Source: Flavobacteriaceae bacterium (GTDB lineage: Bacteria > Bacteroidota > Bacteroidia > Flavobacteriales > Flavobacteriaceae). From it: a stretch of DNA of 64,000 bases. The stretch is taken from NCBI GenBank assembly GCA_947457615.1, contig CANGWK010000004.1, positions 62,001 through 126,000 on the forward strand, in the 5' to 3' direction. This document shows positions 49,800 to 58,544 of the stretch, one piece after another; positions within the stretch are counted from its first letter, which is position 1, and each line of letters opens with the position of its first letter. The notes under the pieces were generated by a model. It searched no databases. It worked only from the letters and a program-made list of their open reading frames with translations, and had not been told where the DNA came from. Made by a program: the position numbers and the translations under genes.

Positions 49800-50609
49800 A
49801 TGAAAAAAATAGTATTTATTGTTTTAATATTTGTCACCTCACTATCTTATAGTCAAACGGCAGAGGAATATTTCAAAAAAGCTCAAGATAAATTTAGAAT
49901 AAATCAAGGCAGTATAGGTGCTATAGAAGATTTTACCATTGCTATTAATTTAAACCCTAAATATGAAGAAGCTTACTATTGGAGAGGGATAATTAAACAT
50001 GAATTAGGAGACTTTCAAGGGGCCATAGAAGATTTTACTGAAGCAATAGAAATCAATCCAAAAAGTGATGCATATAAAGAAAGAGGAATAACTAAAAATG
50101 ATATACATTACTACCTAGGAGCCATATAAGACTTAACTAAAGCCATTAATTTAAACCCTGAAAATGATTCAAATTATTGTGAAAGAGGATTTTCTAAATT
50201 AAAGTTAAATGACAATTTAGGTGCGGAATTAGATTTTAAAAAAGCTATTGAAATTGGAGAATATTCTTCCAATTCTTATTATGCTAGAGGTCTTTTTTGG
50301 TTTCAAAAAAAAGAATATAGATTAGCTATAGCAGATTATTCTAAAGCGATTGAAATATACCCTGAAGACTTTGTTTCATATTTCGCAAGGGGGTTGACAA
50401 GACAATATCTCAATGACCACAAAGGAGCAATAGCGGATTTCACAAAAGTTATCATTATTGACCCTAAAATGTTGGGTTTTGATGCTTATTATTATAGAGG
50501 AGTTTCTAAAATAAAGTTAAATAATAAAAATGGTGCTTGTTTAGATTTTAAAAAAGGTGGTGACCCTTTAGGAAAAGCTGATGAAATGATTAAAAAATAT
50601 TGTAAATAA
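49800..50609 (+). pseudogene. TPR-repeat exported protein gene with one in-frame TAA
   Basis: 49800-50129 and 50394-50609 are in the same frame. The only interruption is TAA at 50127-50129 in GAI*DLTKAI, where a neighbouring repeat reads GAIEDFTEAI. Confidence 0.82.
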
Positions 50610-50610
50610 A

Positions 50611-50640
50611 AAAAAGAGCAACCACCCAGTTGCTCTTTTT
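50611..50640. terminator. Terminator (gagcaac/gttgctc family)
   Basis: aaaaagagcaaccacccagttgctcttttt. Confidence 0.8.
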
Positions 50641-50687
50641 TTGATTACACAAGGATTGACTTCTTACTTACCAACTAATTATCCATT

Positions 50688-50754
50688 ATAAAAAAAGAAA
50701 TCCAAATAAAACAATTTTAAGCAAGCTTGATTGTTTTATTTGGATTTCTTTTTA
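50688..50754. repeat. Scar repeat unit 1 (imperfect hairpin)
   Basis: aaaaaaagaaatccaaataaaac...gttttatttggatttcttttt, related to units at 51558-51630 and 51675-51746. Confidence 0.75.
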
Positions 50755-50935
50755 ATTTGTGTTAAAGGCACATTGTAATAAACGTTTTGTTCAGTAACAG
50801 TTGAGTAAGTTGTTGTATTTACTTATCTTATGATTTTCAAAGTTTTAGATTTCAATACCAAAGCATTTAATATCTCCTTCAAAGTAAAAGTTCAAATTCT
50901 CAGAGGTCTTTAAAGAACATTAGGAATAACAAAGT

Positions 50936-51124
50936 TTACTTTTCTGTTTCTTCCTCTTTTATGAAAATCTTATCCAAAGTTTTTCCTAATTTGGTTTCTT
51001 CTTTGGGTACGTTAGGATAATTTTCTTCTCTTTGTTTTTTACTTGAGTGTACGATATTCCACAGAGTGAAATACATATAAAATGCAAAGATAACTGCTCC
51101 TACGATAAAAAATCCAACACTCAC
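50936..51124 (-). CDS. Small membrane protein (GTG start)
   Basis: VSVGFFIVGAVIFAFYMYFTLWNIVHSSKKQREENYPNVPKEETKLGKTLDKIFIKEEETEK. The ORF track start at 51178 lies inside the upstream gene; a GTGA overlap suggests GTG at 51124. Confidence 0.65.
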   Translation of the reverse strand: MSVGFFIVGAVIFAFYMYFTLWNIVHSSKKQREENYPNVPKEETKLGKTLDKIFIKEEETEK

Positions 51125-51294
51125 GATGTTCTTCTTTGACGGATTACTAAAGCAAATAATAAAATTGTTCCAGGCCAATGTGCTGAATAAAGCGCTTCTT
51201 CATGTCTTCCGAGAAGGCCTAGCGAAATGGAATACATCATGCAAATAAATGCAAGAATAACAGGGTACCACTTAAAAATAAATAATCTAATCAT
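51121..51294 (-). CDS. 57-aa small membrane protein
   Basis: MIRLFIFKWYPVILAFICMMYSISLGLLGRHEEALYSAHWPGTILLFALVIRQRRTS, overlapping the next gene by GTGA. Absent from the ORF track. Confidence 0.65.
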   Translation of the reverse strand: MIRLFIFKWYPVILAFICMMYSISLGLLGRHEEALYSAHWPGTILLFALVIRQRRTS

Positions 51295-51557
51295 AGTTTT
51301 TTTTTACTTTAAACACAAATATATCGATTTTAAATTTGTAAAAAGTGTAAAATAGGAAGTTTTTATGAAATATTTTATTTTTAATTAAAATCGAATAATG
51401 TAGATATACTCTTGTTAAAATTAGTAAGAATTTTGTTTGCTTTACTTGAGTGCAAAGAGTTTTGTAATGTATGTTAATAATGAAACTGAAAGCTATTTAA
51501 CGGATGATTTTGTTTCTGAATTTTACATGAACTGGTACCTCCCAACAAAGCTAATCT

Positions 51558-51630
51558 TTAAAAAAAGAAATCCAAATAAAACATTTTCAAGTAAGGTTGA
51601 TTGTTTTATTCGGATTTCTTTTTATTCTTA
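51558..51630. repeat. Scar repeat unit 2 (imperfect hairpin)
   Basis: aaaaaaagaaatccaaataaaac...gttttattcggatttctttttattc; preceded by cctcccaacaaagct. Confidence 0.75.
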
Positions 51631-51674
51631 ACCAAGGTAGGATTGATTTCGTACTTCCCAACAAAGCTCCGCTT

Positions 51675-51746
51675 TGAAAAAAGAAAATCCCAAACTAAAT
51701 CAATTCAAGAAAGCTTGATTATTTAGTTTGGAATTTCCTTTTTATT
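51675..51746. repeat. Scar repeat unit 3, terminator-like hairpin next to the left att repeat
   Basis: aaaaaagaaaatcccaaactaaat...atttagtttggaatttccttttt; preceded by cttcccaacaaagct. Confidence 0.75.
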
Positions 51747-51762
51747 CGTGACCACGGTGGGA
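51744..51762. repeat. Left att-like direct repeat (tRNA-Leu 3' end remnant)
   Basis: attcgtgaccacggtggga, identical to 59342-59360 at the tRNA-Leu 3' end. Confidence 0.85.
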
Positions 51763-51942
51763 ACTGAACCCGTGTATTTTGTTGTTTTTAAAAATATCTA
51801 AAAACCATATAAATAAAGGCTTTAAGAGAATTTACTAAAAAAATAGAAACGATTAAATACATTAAAACACACTTTTCGTTAACTAACGGTTAACTAGATT
51901 AAAATTTTTGTTTATCTTTGAAATGTTCAAAAAGCAAAAATT

Positions 51943-53250
51943 ATGGCAACTTCAAAATGTTTACTTCAAAGTAAAAGCGATAACGCAAATATTTATATTC
52001 AATTTTCGATAAACAGAAAACAAGTTTATAAAAGAAAAACAGGTTTTGTAATTAATTCAAAAGATTGGAGCGAAACCAACTCGCAACCAATACAAAAAAA
52101 CACAGAATTAAAAGCGATAAAATCTAAACTAGATAAATTAATCAATTTTATAAACGATGCTTATAATGAATCGGTAAGTTTTGGCGAAACCATTACAGGC
52201 GATTGGTTACAACTTCAAATTGATTTATTCAATAATAAAGTACAGGTTATTGAATTAGACGTATTGACTAACTACATTCAAAAATATATTGACGAAGCAC
52301 CCTATAAACGTAATGCAAAAAGCGGAACGGGTTTAAGTGCTGGTAGAACCCAAAATTTAAAGCTATTTAAAAATACTATTTTACGCTTCGAAGTTGAGGT
52401 TTTGAAAGGTAAAAGCGTTTTGATTAAAAATGTTAATTTGAAATTTGCCGAAGACTACAAAAGCTGGTTGTTTAATCAAAAGTATTCAATAAATTATATC
52501 GGTAAAAACATTGACAACTTGAAAACCATTTGTTTAGATGCTTATAAAAATGATATTGAAATCTCAACACAATTAAAAAATATTAAGTCAATTTCAGAGA
52601 ATAAAGCACCCGAACAAATTATTTATTTAAGTGAAGACGAACAGGAACAAATAAAAAACGCTCCTATAATTCGCGAGGCAATTATAAACGCTCGTAAATG
52701 GCTATTGCTTGGTTGTTTAATTGGGCAACGTGGAGGCGATTTGTTGAATATTACAGATAAAAATATAAAAGAGTTAAACGGAATTAAGATAATTGAACTA
52801 AAGCAACAAAAAACAGGTAAATTGGTTGCAATACCATTACTACCCGAAGCACTTGAAATAATCGAAAGCGGTTTACCTTATAAAATTTCATTAGCACGTT
52901 ATAACGAATATATTAAAGACGTTTGTCAAGAGGCTGGAATAAATGAATTGATAACAGGGCGAATAAAAGAAACAAGCCGAAACGCTACAACCATAGAAAC
53001 AAAACCAAAATATAAGTTTATTACTTCCCACGTTTCTAGGCGTTCGTTTGCTACTAATTTTTACGGACGTATTCCAACACCCGTATTAATGAATATAACG
53101 GCACACGGAACAGAAAAAATGTTTTTATCTTACATAGGGAAAACCACATACGATAACGCTTATCAAATGTTAGAATATTTTAGTAAGTTAGCACCAAAGG
53201 AAAAAACACCGCCACAAATGGAGGTTATACACAACACAGGCACTAAATAA
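51943..53250 (+). CDS. Tyrosine recombinase / integrase
   Basis: Arm-binding N-terminus (KCLLQSKSDNANIYIQFSINRKQVYKRKTGFVI), LGCLIGQRGGDLLNIT, SHVSRRSFATNFYGRIPTPVLMNITAHGTEKMFLSYIGKT. Confidence 0.94.
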   Translation: MATSKCLLQSKSDNANIYIQFSINRKQVYKRKTGFVINSKDWSETNSQPIQKNTELKAIKSKLDKLINFINDAYNESVSFGETITGDWLQLQIDLFNNKVQVIELDVLTNYIQKYIDEAPYKRNAKSGTGLSAGRTQNLKLFKNTILRFEVEVLKGKSVLIKNVNLKFAEDYKSWLFNQKYSINYIGKNIDNLKTICLDAYKNDIEISTQLKNIKSISENKAPEQIIYLSEDEQEQIKNAPIIREAIINARKWLLLGCLIGQRGGDLLNITDKNIKELNGIKIIELKQQKTGKLVAIPLLPEALEIIESGLPYKISLARYNEYIKDVCQEAGINELITGRIKETSRNATTIETKPKYKFITSHVSRRSFATNFYGRIPTPVLMNITAHGTEKMFLSYIGKTTYDNAYQMLEYFSKLAPKEKTPPQMEVIHNTGTK

Positions 53251-53263
53251 ATACTTTGTTCAA

Positions 53264-54205
53264 ATGGCTAATAATTACGAAAATGTAATTGAAATACTGA
53301 AAAAAATTGATTATTCAATTATTGATGACGAACTAAATAATTACTTTGAAAACCTAACAGAAAGTGAAGCAATTGATTTTTTAAAATGGTTTGAATTTGA
53401 TTTGTTAAGCAATTGGAAAATAAATAAAAAATTAAACTCACAACAAACCAATATTGTTACAAATAAATTATTTGCTGGACATAGAGAAAAATTTAATCAA
53501 AAAATTGATTGTTTAGAAAATTGGCTAAAAGACAAAAAAACAAATAAGCCAATTAATTTAAAAAGCGTCAAAATCACAATAAGTAATAATTTAACTTTTA
53601 CTCAATATAAGAATGATTATGTTTTATTGCTTGAAAACTATTTAAAGCAATACGTTGACAATACAGAACAAACATTTATTCAACAACAACTTTTTTGTTT
53701 TAATGAATTTTTATCGTTTGTTGTTAACGGGGCAATGACAAAAGCAAAAAAACAAATGTTGCTGGAGGACTTGGAACAATCTACAACATTAGAAAATTTA
53801 CAACAAAGTACAGAACAAAAAATTGAATTTTTAGAATACAAATTAAAAGACGTTTCAAATAATAAAACACCTCAACAATCACAACCAAAACCAATAAATA
53901 AAACTAAAGATTATAAAAATACTATTTGGTTCAAAACAGGAATTACATTAGCTACGGGCGAAGCATTTAATTTATATTATAAATATAAAGAAGACAAAGG
54001 ACATTTTACAAAATTATGTTTAGAACTTGGATTTGAAAAAAAATATCGTCCTTACTTTTCAGAAACAATAAACAATAACGATAGTGACAAAAATACATTT
54101 GCCAATAAAGATAAACTTCAAAAGTTACATAAATATTTAACAGAAAATCAATTGAATTTTGGAGCTGAATTTTTAAGAAAATACAATCAAATTGAACCCG
54201 AATAA
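53264..54205 (+). CDS. Island protein of unknown function
   Basis: Follows the integrase by 13 bp; C-terminal GEAFNLYYKYKEDKGHFTKLCLELGFEKKYRPYFSETIN resembles tails seen on other Bacteroidetes island proteins. Confidence 0.6.
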   Translation: MANNYENVIEILKKIDYSIIDDELNNYFENLTESEAIDFLKWFEFDLLSNWKINKKLNSQQTNIVTNKLFAGHREKFNQKIDCLENWLKDKKTNKPINLKSVKITISNNLTFTQYKNDYVLLLENYLKQYVDNTEQTFIQQQLFCFNEFLSFVVNGAMTKAKKQMLLEDLEQSTTLENLQQSTEQKIEFLEYKLKDVSNNKTPQQSQPKPINKTKDYKNTIWFKTGITLATGEAFNLYYKYKEDKGHFTKLCLELGFEKKYRPYFSETINNNDSDKNTFANKDKLQKLHKYLTENQLNFGAEFLRKYNQIEPE

Positions 54206-54208
54206 ATG

Positions 54209-54243
54209 CGGTACTAAAACGGTACTAAAACGGTACGGTACTG
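54209..54243. repeat. Iteron-like repeats (cggtactaaaa)n
   Basis: cggtactaaaa-cggtactaaaa-cggta-cggtactg, followed by an inverted tagtacc. Confidence 0.75.
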
Positions 54244-54275
54244 TAAAATAGTACCAAACATTTAGAAACACTTTT

Positions 54276-54301
54276 GCTCTTATTAATCTTATTATAAGAG
54301 C
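54276..54301. promoter_or_regulatory. Inverted repeat immediately upstream of island HTH gene
   Basis: gctcttat-taatcttatt-ataagagc ends 3 nt before the ATG at 54305. Confidence 0.6.
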
Positions 54302-54304
54302 ATT

Positions 54305-54571
54305 ATGAACACACAAATTTTTTTAAACGGCATTACACTACAACAATTAGCCGAAGCACTTGCACCTCTTTTACAACCTCAACAGGTTAAACAAACAGAA
54401 CCCGAAAACGACTTTGTTACACGGGAAGAAGTTTGTAAACTATTATCGTTCAATAAAACGACTTTATACAAACATACCAAAAGCGGTAAACTTTTGAGTT
54501 ATGGCATTGGCAATAGGGTTTTGTATAGTAGAAAACAAGTACTTGAAGCCGTTAAACCTATTAATCATTAA
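54305..54571 (+). CDS. Helix-turn-helix (excisionase-like) protein
   Basis: DFVTREEVCKLLSFNKTTLYKHTKSGKLLSYGIGNRVLYSRKQVLEAV. Confidence 0.88.
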   Translation: MNTQIFLNGITLQQLAEALAPLLQPQQVKQTEPENDFVTREEVCKLLSFNKTTLYKHTKSGKLLSYGIGNRVLYSRKQVLEAVKPINH

Positions 54572-54576
54572 TTGTT

Positions 54577-55887
54577 ATGAGTTCAAATAAAAAACAGGCA
54601 AAAGGTTTAATCGATTTAAGCAACGCAATTGACAAAGCAATACAAAGCGAACCAAAAGAAGTATTAAAAGCTGGTTTTATACTTCCTACTAACTACGGAA
54701 CACCGCCCGACTATCAAAGTAGATTTAATTATTTTCAAACTGAATTTATACAATACAATTCAGATATACCAAAAGAACTAAAGGACGAATTTAATTTTCT
54801 TAAACAACTAATTAAACCCGAAAGTGAATACATAGAAACTAAACTTCAATATTATAAAATCGATGTTAACGAAGCAATACCACCACCACAGATAGCTTGG
54901 AGTTTATACAATACTAAAACAGATATTTTTAATGTTTTAGGAACACTTGGCAACTTTAGTTTGATTATTGGTAAAGCCAAAAGCCGAAAATCGTTTTTTA
55001 TAAATATTGCAGTTTCAACCGCATTAAGTAAAGATTTAATTCTAAAGCGATTTAAAAGCGATTTGCCACAGGAACAAAACCAAGTACTATACTTTGATAC
55101 CGAACAAAGTAAATATCACGTTCAAATAGCATTAAAGCGTATTTGTAAGCAAATTAATGTTGACGAACCACATAATTTGCACGTTTATCATTTAAGAAGT
55201 TTAACACCCTTTGAACGATTAGAAGCTATTGAACATTTGATTTATAACAATGATAAAATAGGATTTGTAATTATTGACGGAATTAAGGATTTAGTCACTT
55301 CAATAAATGACGAAAGTGAAGCCACAATGATTGCAAGTAAATTGCTTAAATGGACTGAAGAACGAAATATTCATATCGTAACCGTATTGCACCAAAACAA
55401 AAGCGATAATAATGCGAGGGGACATATTGGAACGGAATTAATAAATAAAGCTGAAACGGTTTTATCTATTACGAAAGCTGAAAACGATAATAATATTTCA
55501 ATTGTAGAACCACAACAATGTAGGAATATTGAACCCGAAATTTTTGCCTTTGAAATTAACGAATTTGGACTTCCTGTAATAGCTGAAAATTTTGAGTTAA
55601 GAACAGAAACCAATAAAAATAAATTTGATATTACAGATTTAGAAGACTTTAAAAAATATCAATTATTAACGGAGGTTTTCAGTAAAGGCGAAAGTTTTAT
55701 GTATGGCAAATTAATAGAACAACTTCAAATTGCTTTTAAAAATCAATACTCTAAAAAGTTAGCCGACAATAGAACAAAGCTACTTATTACATACTGTTCA
55801 AATAACGGCTGGTTAATTCAATCCAAAGCAAAAGCACCTTACACACTTGGAGCATTTAACGAAGTAGAAAAACAAGTAAATTTTTAA
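54577..55887 (+). CDS. RepA/RecA-like AAA ATPase
   Basis: LGTLGNFSLIIGKAKSRKSFFINIAVSTAL, VLYFDTEQSKYHVQIALKRICKQ, IGFVIIDGIKDLVTSINDESEATMIASKLLKWTEERNIHIVTVLHQNKSDNNARGHIGTELINKAETVLSI. Confidence 0.85.
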   Translation: MSSNKKQAKGLIDLSNAIDKAIQSEPKEVLKAGFILPTNYGTPPDYQSRFNYFQTEFIQYNSDIPKELKDEFNFLKQLIKPESEYIETKLQYYKIDVNEAIPPPQIAWSLYNTKTDIFNVLGTLGNFSLIIGKAKSRKSFFINIAVSTALSKDLILKRFKSDLPQEQNQVLYFDTEQSKYHVQIALKRICKQINVDEPHNLHVYHLRSLTPFERLEAIEHLIYNNDKIGFVIIDGIKDLVTSINDESEATMIASKLLKWTEERNIHIVTVLHQNKSDNNARGHIGTELINKAETVLSITKAENDNNISIVEPQQCRNIEPEIFAFEINEFGLPVIAENFELRTETNKNKFDITDLEDFKKYQLLTEVFSKGESFMYGKLIEQLQIAFKNQYSKKLADNRTKLLITYCSNNGWLIQSKAKAPYTLGAFNEVEKQVNF

Positions 55888-55926
55888 TTCAATCGGTTTA
55901 CTATTCCTTAAATTTCAATTGTTATC

Positions 55927-56002
55927 GGTTTAGTTTAAGCGTATATATACGCTATTAAACTGATAAACCTTTGATATATGGTTTAGTAAACTAGTTTAAA
56001 CC
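55927..56002. repeat. Nested palindromes (candidate replication origin or operator)
   Basis: ggtttagtttaagcgtatatatacgctattaaactgataaacc with perfect core agcgtatatatacgct, then ggtttagtaaactagtttaaacc. Confidence 0.7.
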
Positions 56003-56010
56003 TTAAACCT

Positions 56011-57021
56011 ATGAAACAATATAAATATAGTTTAGATAGAAGTAGTAAAAAGTTTATTTGTCCTAAATGCAATAAAAAAACCTTTGTTAAATACATTGAA
56101 ACTGAAACAGGGAACTACCTAAATGATACGTTCGGACGTTGTGACCGTGAAAGTAGTTGCAGTTATCAATGTACACCCAAGGGCGAATTTAAAAATAGTT
56201 TTGAAGTCGTAAATATTCCACCTAACGAACCAAGTTTTCACAATTACAATTTAGTTAGTCAAAGCGGTCGGAACTATAAACAAAATAATTTTGTTCAATT
56301 CCTTAAAACCATATTTTCAGAAACTGAAGTAAAAAAAGCAATATTAAAATACTTAATAGGAACTTCAAAACATTGGAACGGTGCAAATATATTTTGGCAA
56401 ATTGATAATAATGAGAATGTAAGGCACGGCAAAATAATGTTGGTTAATTCTGAAACAGGAAAACGAATAAAAGATAATAACGGCAAAGGTTTAATTAATA
56501 GTGTGCGAAGTGTTTTGAAATTAAAAAACTTCAATCTTAATCAATGTTTATTCGGTTTACACCTTATTAATGAAACAAACCAAAAGACCATTGCATTAGT
56601 TGAGGGCGAAAAAACAGCCGTTATAATGAGTGTTTTTAAACCTCAATACACTTGGTTAGCAACAGGAGGGAAACACGGCTTAAAATACGAATTTTTACAA
56701 CCTATAAAGCAGTATAAAATTATAGCGTTCCCCGACAAAAGCGAGTATTCTGATTGGTTGCAAAAGTCAATTGAATTAAACGGCTTCGGATTTAATATTG
56801 TTGTTAGTGATTGGCTGGAACAAACGGACTACGAATATGGAACAGATTTAGCCGATGTTTATATAAATGAAATAAAAGAAGCTAAAAAAGTTGAGGTAAT
56901 TTATTCAGAAACCGAACAAGTAATTTACAGAATAGAACAACACACGCCCGAAATTTGGGAACTTATTAAAACATTTGATTTAGTAGATACTAACGGAACA
57001 GAAATTAAAAAAGTAATATAA
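56011..57021 (+). CDS. DUF6371-like primase/toprim-type protein with zinc ribbon
   Basis: KFICPKCNKKTFVKYIETETGNYLNDTFGRCDRESSCSYQCTPKGEF; ALVEGEKTAVIMSVFKPQYTWLATGGKHGL is toprim-like. Confidence 0.8.
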   Translation: MKQYKYSLDRSSKKFICPKCNKKTFVKYIETETGNYLNDTFGRCDRESSCSYQCTPKGEFKNSFEVVNIPPNEPSFHNYNLVSQSGRNYKQNNFVQFLKTIFSETEVKKAILKYLIGTSKHWNGANIFWQIDNNENVRHGKIMLVNSETGKRIKDNNGKGLINSVRSVLKLKNFNLNQCLFGLHLINETNQKTIALVEGEKTAVIMSVFKPQYTWLATGGKHGLKYEFLQPIKQYKIIAFPDKSEYSDWLQKSIELNGFGFNIVVSDWLEQTDYEYGTDLADVYINEIKEAKKVEVIYSETEQVIYRIEQHTPEIWELIKTFDLVDTNGTEIKKVI

Positions 57022-57072
57022 AATAACTACATTTGTTAAATGAAATAAAAAAAATCACAACATATCGACAAA

Positions 57073-57217
57073 CTTATTCTTGCTAGCAAAACCGACCAAG
57101 TTTAAAATTTACACATTGAATAAGAATTGCACACGTCAAAGCGTGGGCTTTCTTATTATGTGTATGCGTTCTTGGTCGGACGTTGCTAGCAAATAAGAAA
57201 TGTCCCACGCTGGTTTT
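57073..57217 (+). ncRNA. Bistable palindromic element with two mutually exclusive stems
   Basis: Stem A 57073-57100/57171-57197 (cttattcttgctagcaaaaccgaccaag / cttggtcggacgttgctagcaaataag); stem B 57140-57157/57192-57211 (agcgtgggctttcttatt / aataagaaatgtcccacgct) followed by a T-run. Confidence 0.55.
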
Positions 57218-57253
57218 TTTGTAGTTAATTATTTAATTTAAAAAAATGTAACA

Positions 57254-57943
57254 ATGAAAAAAAATTTGACAACTGAACAACTAGAAATGAGAGCGAAAAC
57301 AAACAAGAAAATACTAAAATTTGGTTGCCTACCAATTTTTATTTTATGTGTTTTTTTAATAGTCGTTTTTAATTTTACCGATGACAAAAAAGCAAGTTCA
57401 ATAAAGATTAATACTAATATTGATAGTATTGTTTCTGTAGTTAAAAAATCCAAAGATTTTGAAATTAAAGAAGTATATTATAATAAAAAAGATAGTTCTT
57501 TTAACATTGCTATAACTAATAAAGACAACGTAATTAAAGAGCACGACTATTCAATACTTTATTTTGATAATTTATTTCATTTAGATAAAATCGAAGAAAT
57601 TGAGGGTGTTTATTTGTATGAATATAAAAACGGTAAATCTTTTAAAAATGACGACTATAATGAATATCTAACTTGCGAAAGTAAAAATTTAGCAAATCGA
57701 ATTAAGAAATTTGAAGATACAGGTTTTGAATATAGTATAAAATCATATTTAGAAAAGAATGTAGACGATCCAACAGATTTAGAAATTACTAATAAAACTG
57801 TTCTAGGAGAAAATGCAAACGGAACATTTTCAGTTAGAGTTTCATTTCGTTCAAAAAATGCTTTTGGAACTTTAATTATGCACACTGTTACTTGCGATAT
57901 AGACAAAGAGGGTAACGGGAAAAACATTATATTTGATAATTAA
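57254..57943 (+). CDS. Membrane-anchored island cargo protein, unknown function
   Basis: Single N-terminal TM (ILKFGCLPIFILCVFLIVVFNF), hydrophilic C-terminal domain. Confidence 0.65.
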   Translation: MKKNLTTEQLEMRAKTNKKILKFGCLPIFILCVFLIVVFNFTDDKKASSIKINTNIDSIVSVVKKSKDFEIKEVYYNKKDSSFNIAITNKDNVIKEHDYSILYFDNLFHLDKIEEIEGVYLYEYKNGKSFKNDDYNEYLTCESKNLANRIKKFEDTGFEYSIKSYLEKNVDDPTDLEITNKTVLGENANGTFSVRVSFRSKNAFGTLIMHTVTCDIDKEGNGKNIIFDN

Positions 57944-57964
57944 TTAATTTAATAATTTAAAAAA

Positions 57965-58528
57965 GTGAAGATGAGAAAAATAGTATTAGGATTGTTGATG
58001 GTAATAAGTTTTTCAGCATACAGTCAAGAAACAGAATTTACTTTTAATAGTGAAAGAGGTATGTCTGATTTTATAGTTACAACGGTTGAAGGCAAAACTG
58101 CTCCCGAAATTTATAAAAAAATGATTCATTGGATAAAAGTAACTTACAAGAATCCAAACGAAGTTATACTCTCAACTATTGAAAATGAATATTTAAGGTT
58201 TGAGGGGGTATCGGACATATCAACATTTAAATGTAAGTATCAAATAGAAATATCAATAAGAGAGGGAAAATATAAATATGATTTAATTGGTTTTCAAGTT
58301 TATGTTGGACCAAATCAATTGGGAGTACCAGTTGGATGGAATGACTTTAAATCCATTAATTTTATTAAAAATAGTACAAAAGAAAGTTTAGAAAACATGT
58401 ACAAGAAAGATGGAACTTATAGAGCTTGGTGTAAGTATACCCCCGAAATACCAACATATTTTAATAATCTAAACAAATCATTGTTTGAAAGCATAGTTTC
58501 AGCCGTAAAAAAAACAGATGGTTGGTAA
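57965..58528 (+). CDS. Exported DUF4468-like (TBP-like fold) island cargo protein
   Basis: Signal peptide MRKIVLGLLMVISFSAYSQ; GMSDFIVTTVEGKTAPEIYKKMIHWIKVTYKNPNEVILSTIENEYLRFEG. Confidence 0.7.
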   Translation: MKMRKIVLGLLMVISFSAYSQETEFTFNSERGMSDFIVTTVEGKTAPEIYKKMIHWIKVTYKNPNEVILSTIENEYLRFEGVSDISTFKCKYQIEISIREGKYKYDLIGFQVYVGPNQLGVPVGWNDFKSINFIKNSTKESLENMYKKDGTYRAWCKYTPEIPTYFNNLNKSLFESIVSAVKKTDGW

Positions 58529-58544
58529 GAAAACTAATTAAAAT

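Noticed and set aside
51437-51631. 64-aa plus-strand ORF MLYLSAKSFVMYVNNETESYL...
   Set aside because: Its C-terminal half is the scar hairpin unit and it has no protein-like features.
50688-51746. Hairpin units interpreted as a CRISPR array
   Set aside because: Only three degenerate units with irregular spacing (one ~870 bp away), no uniform spacers and no cas genes.
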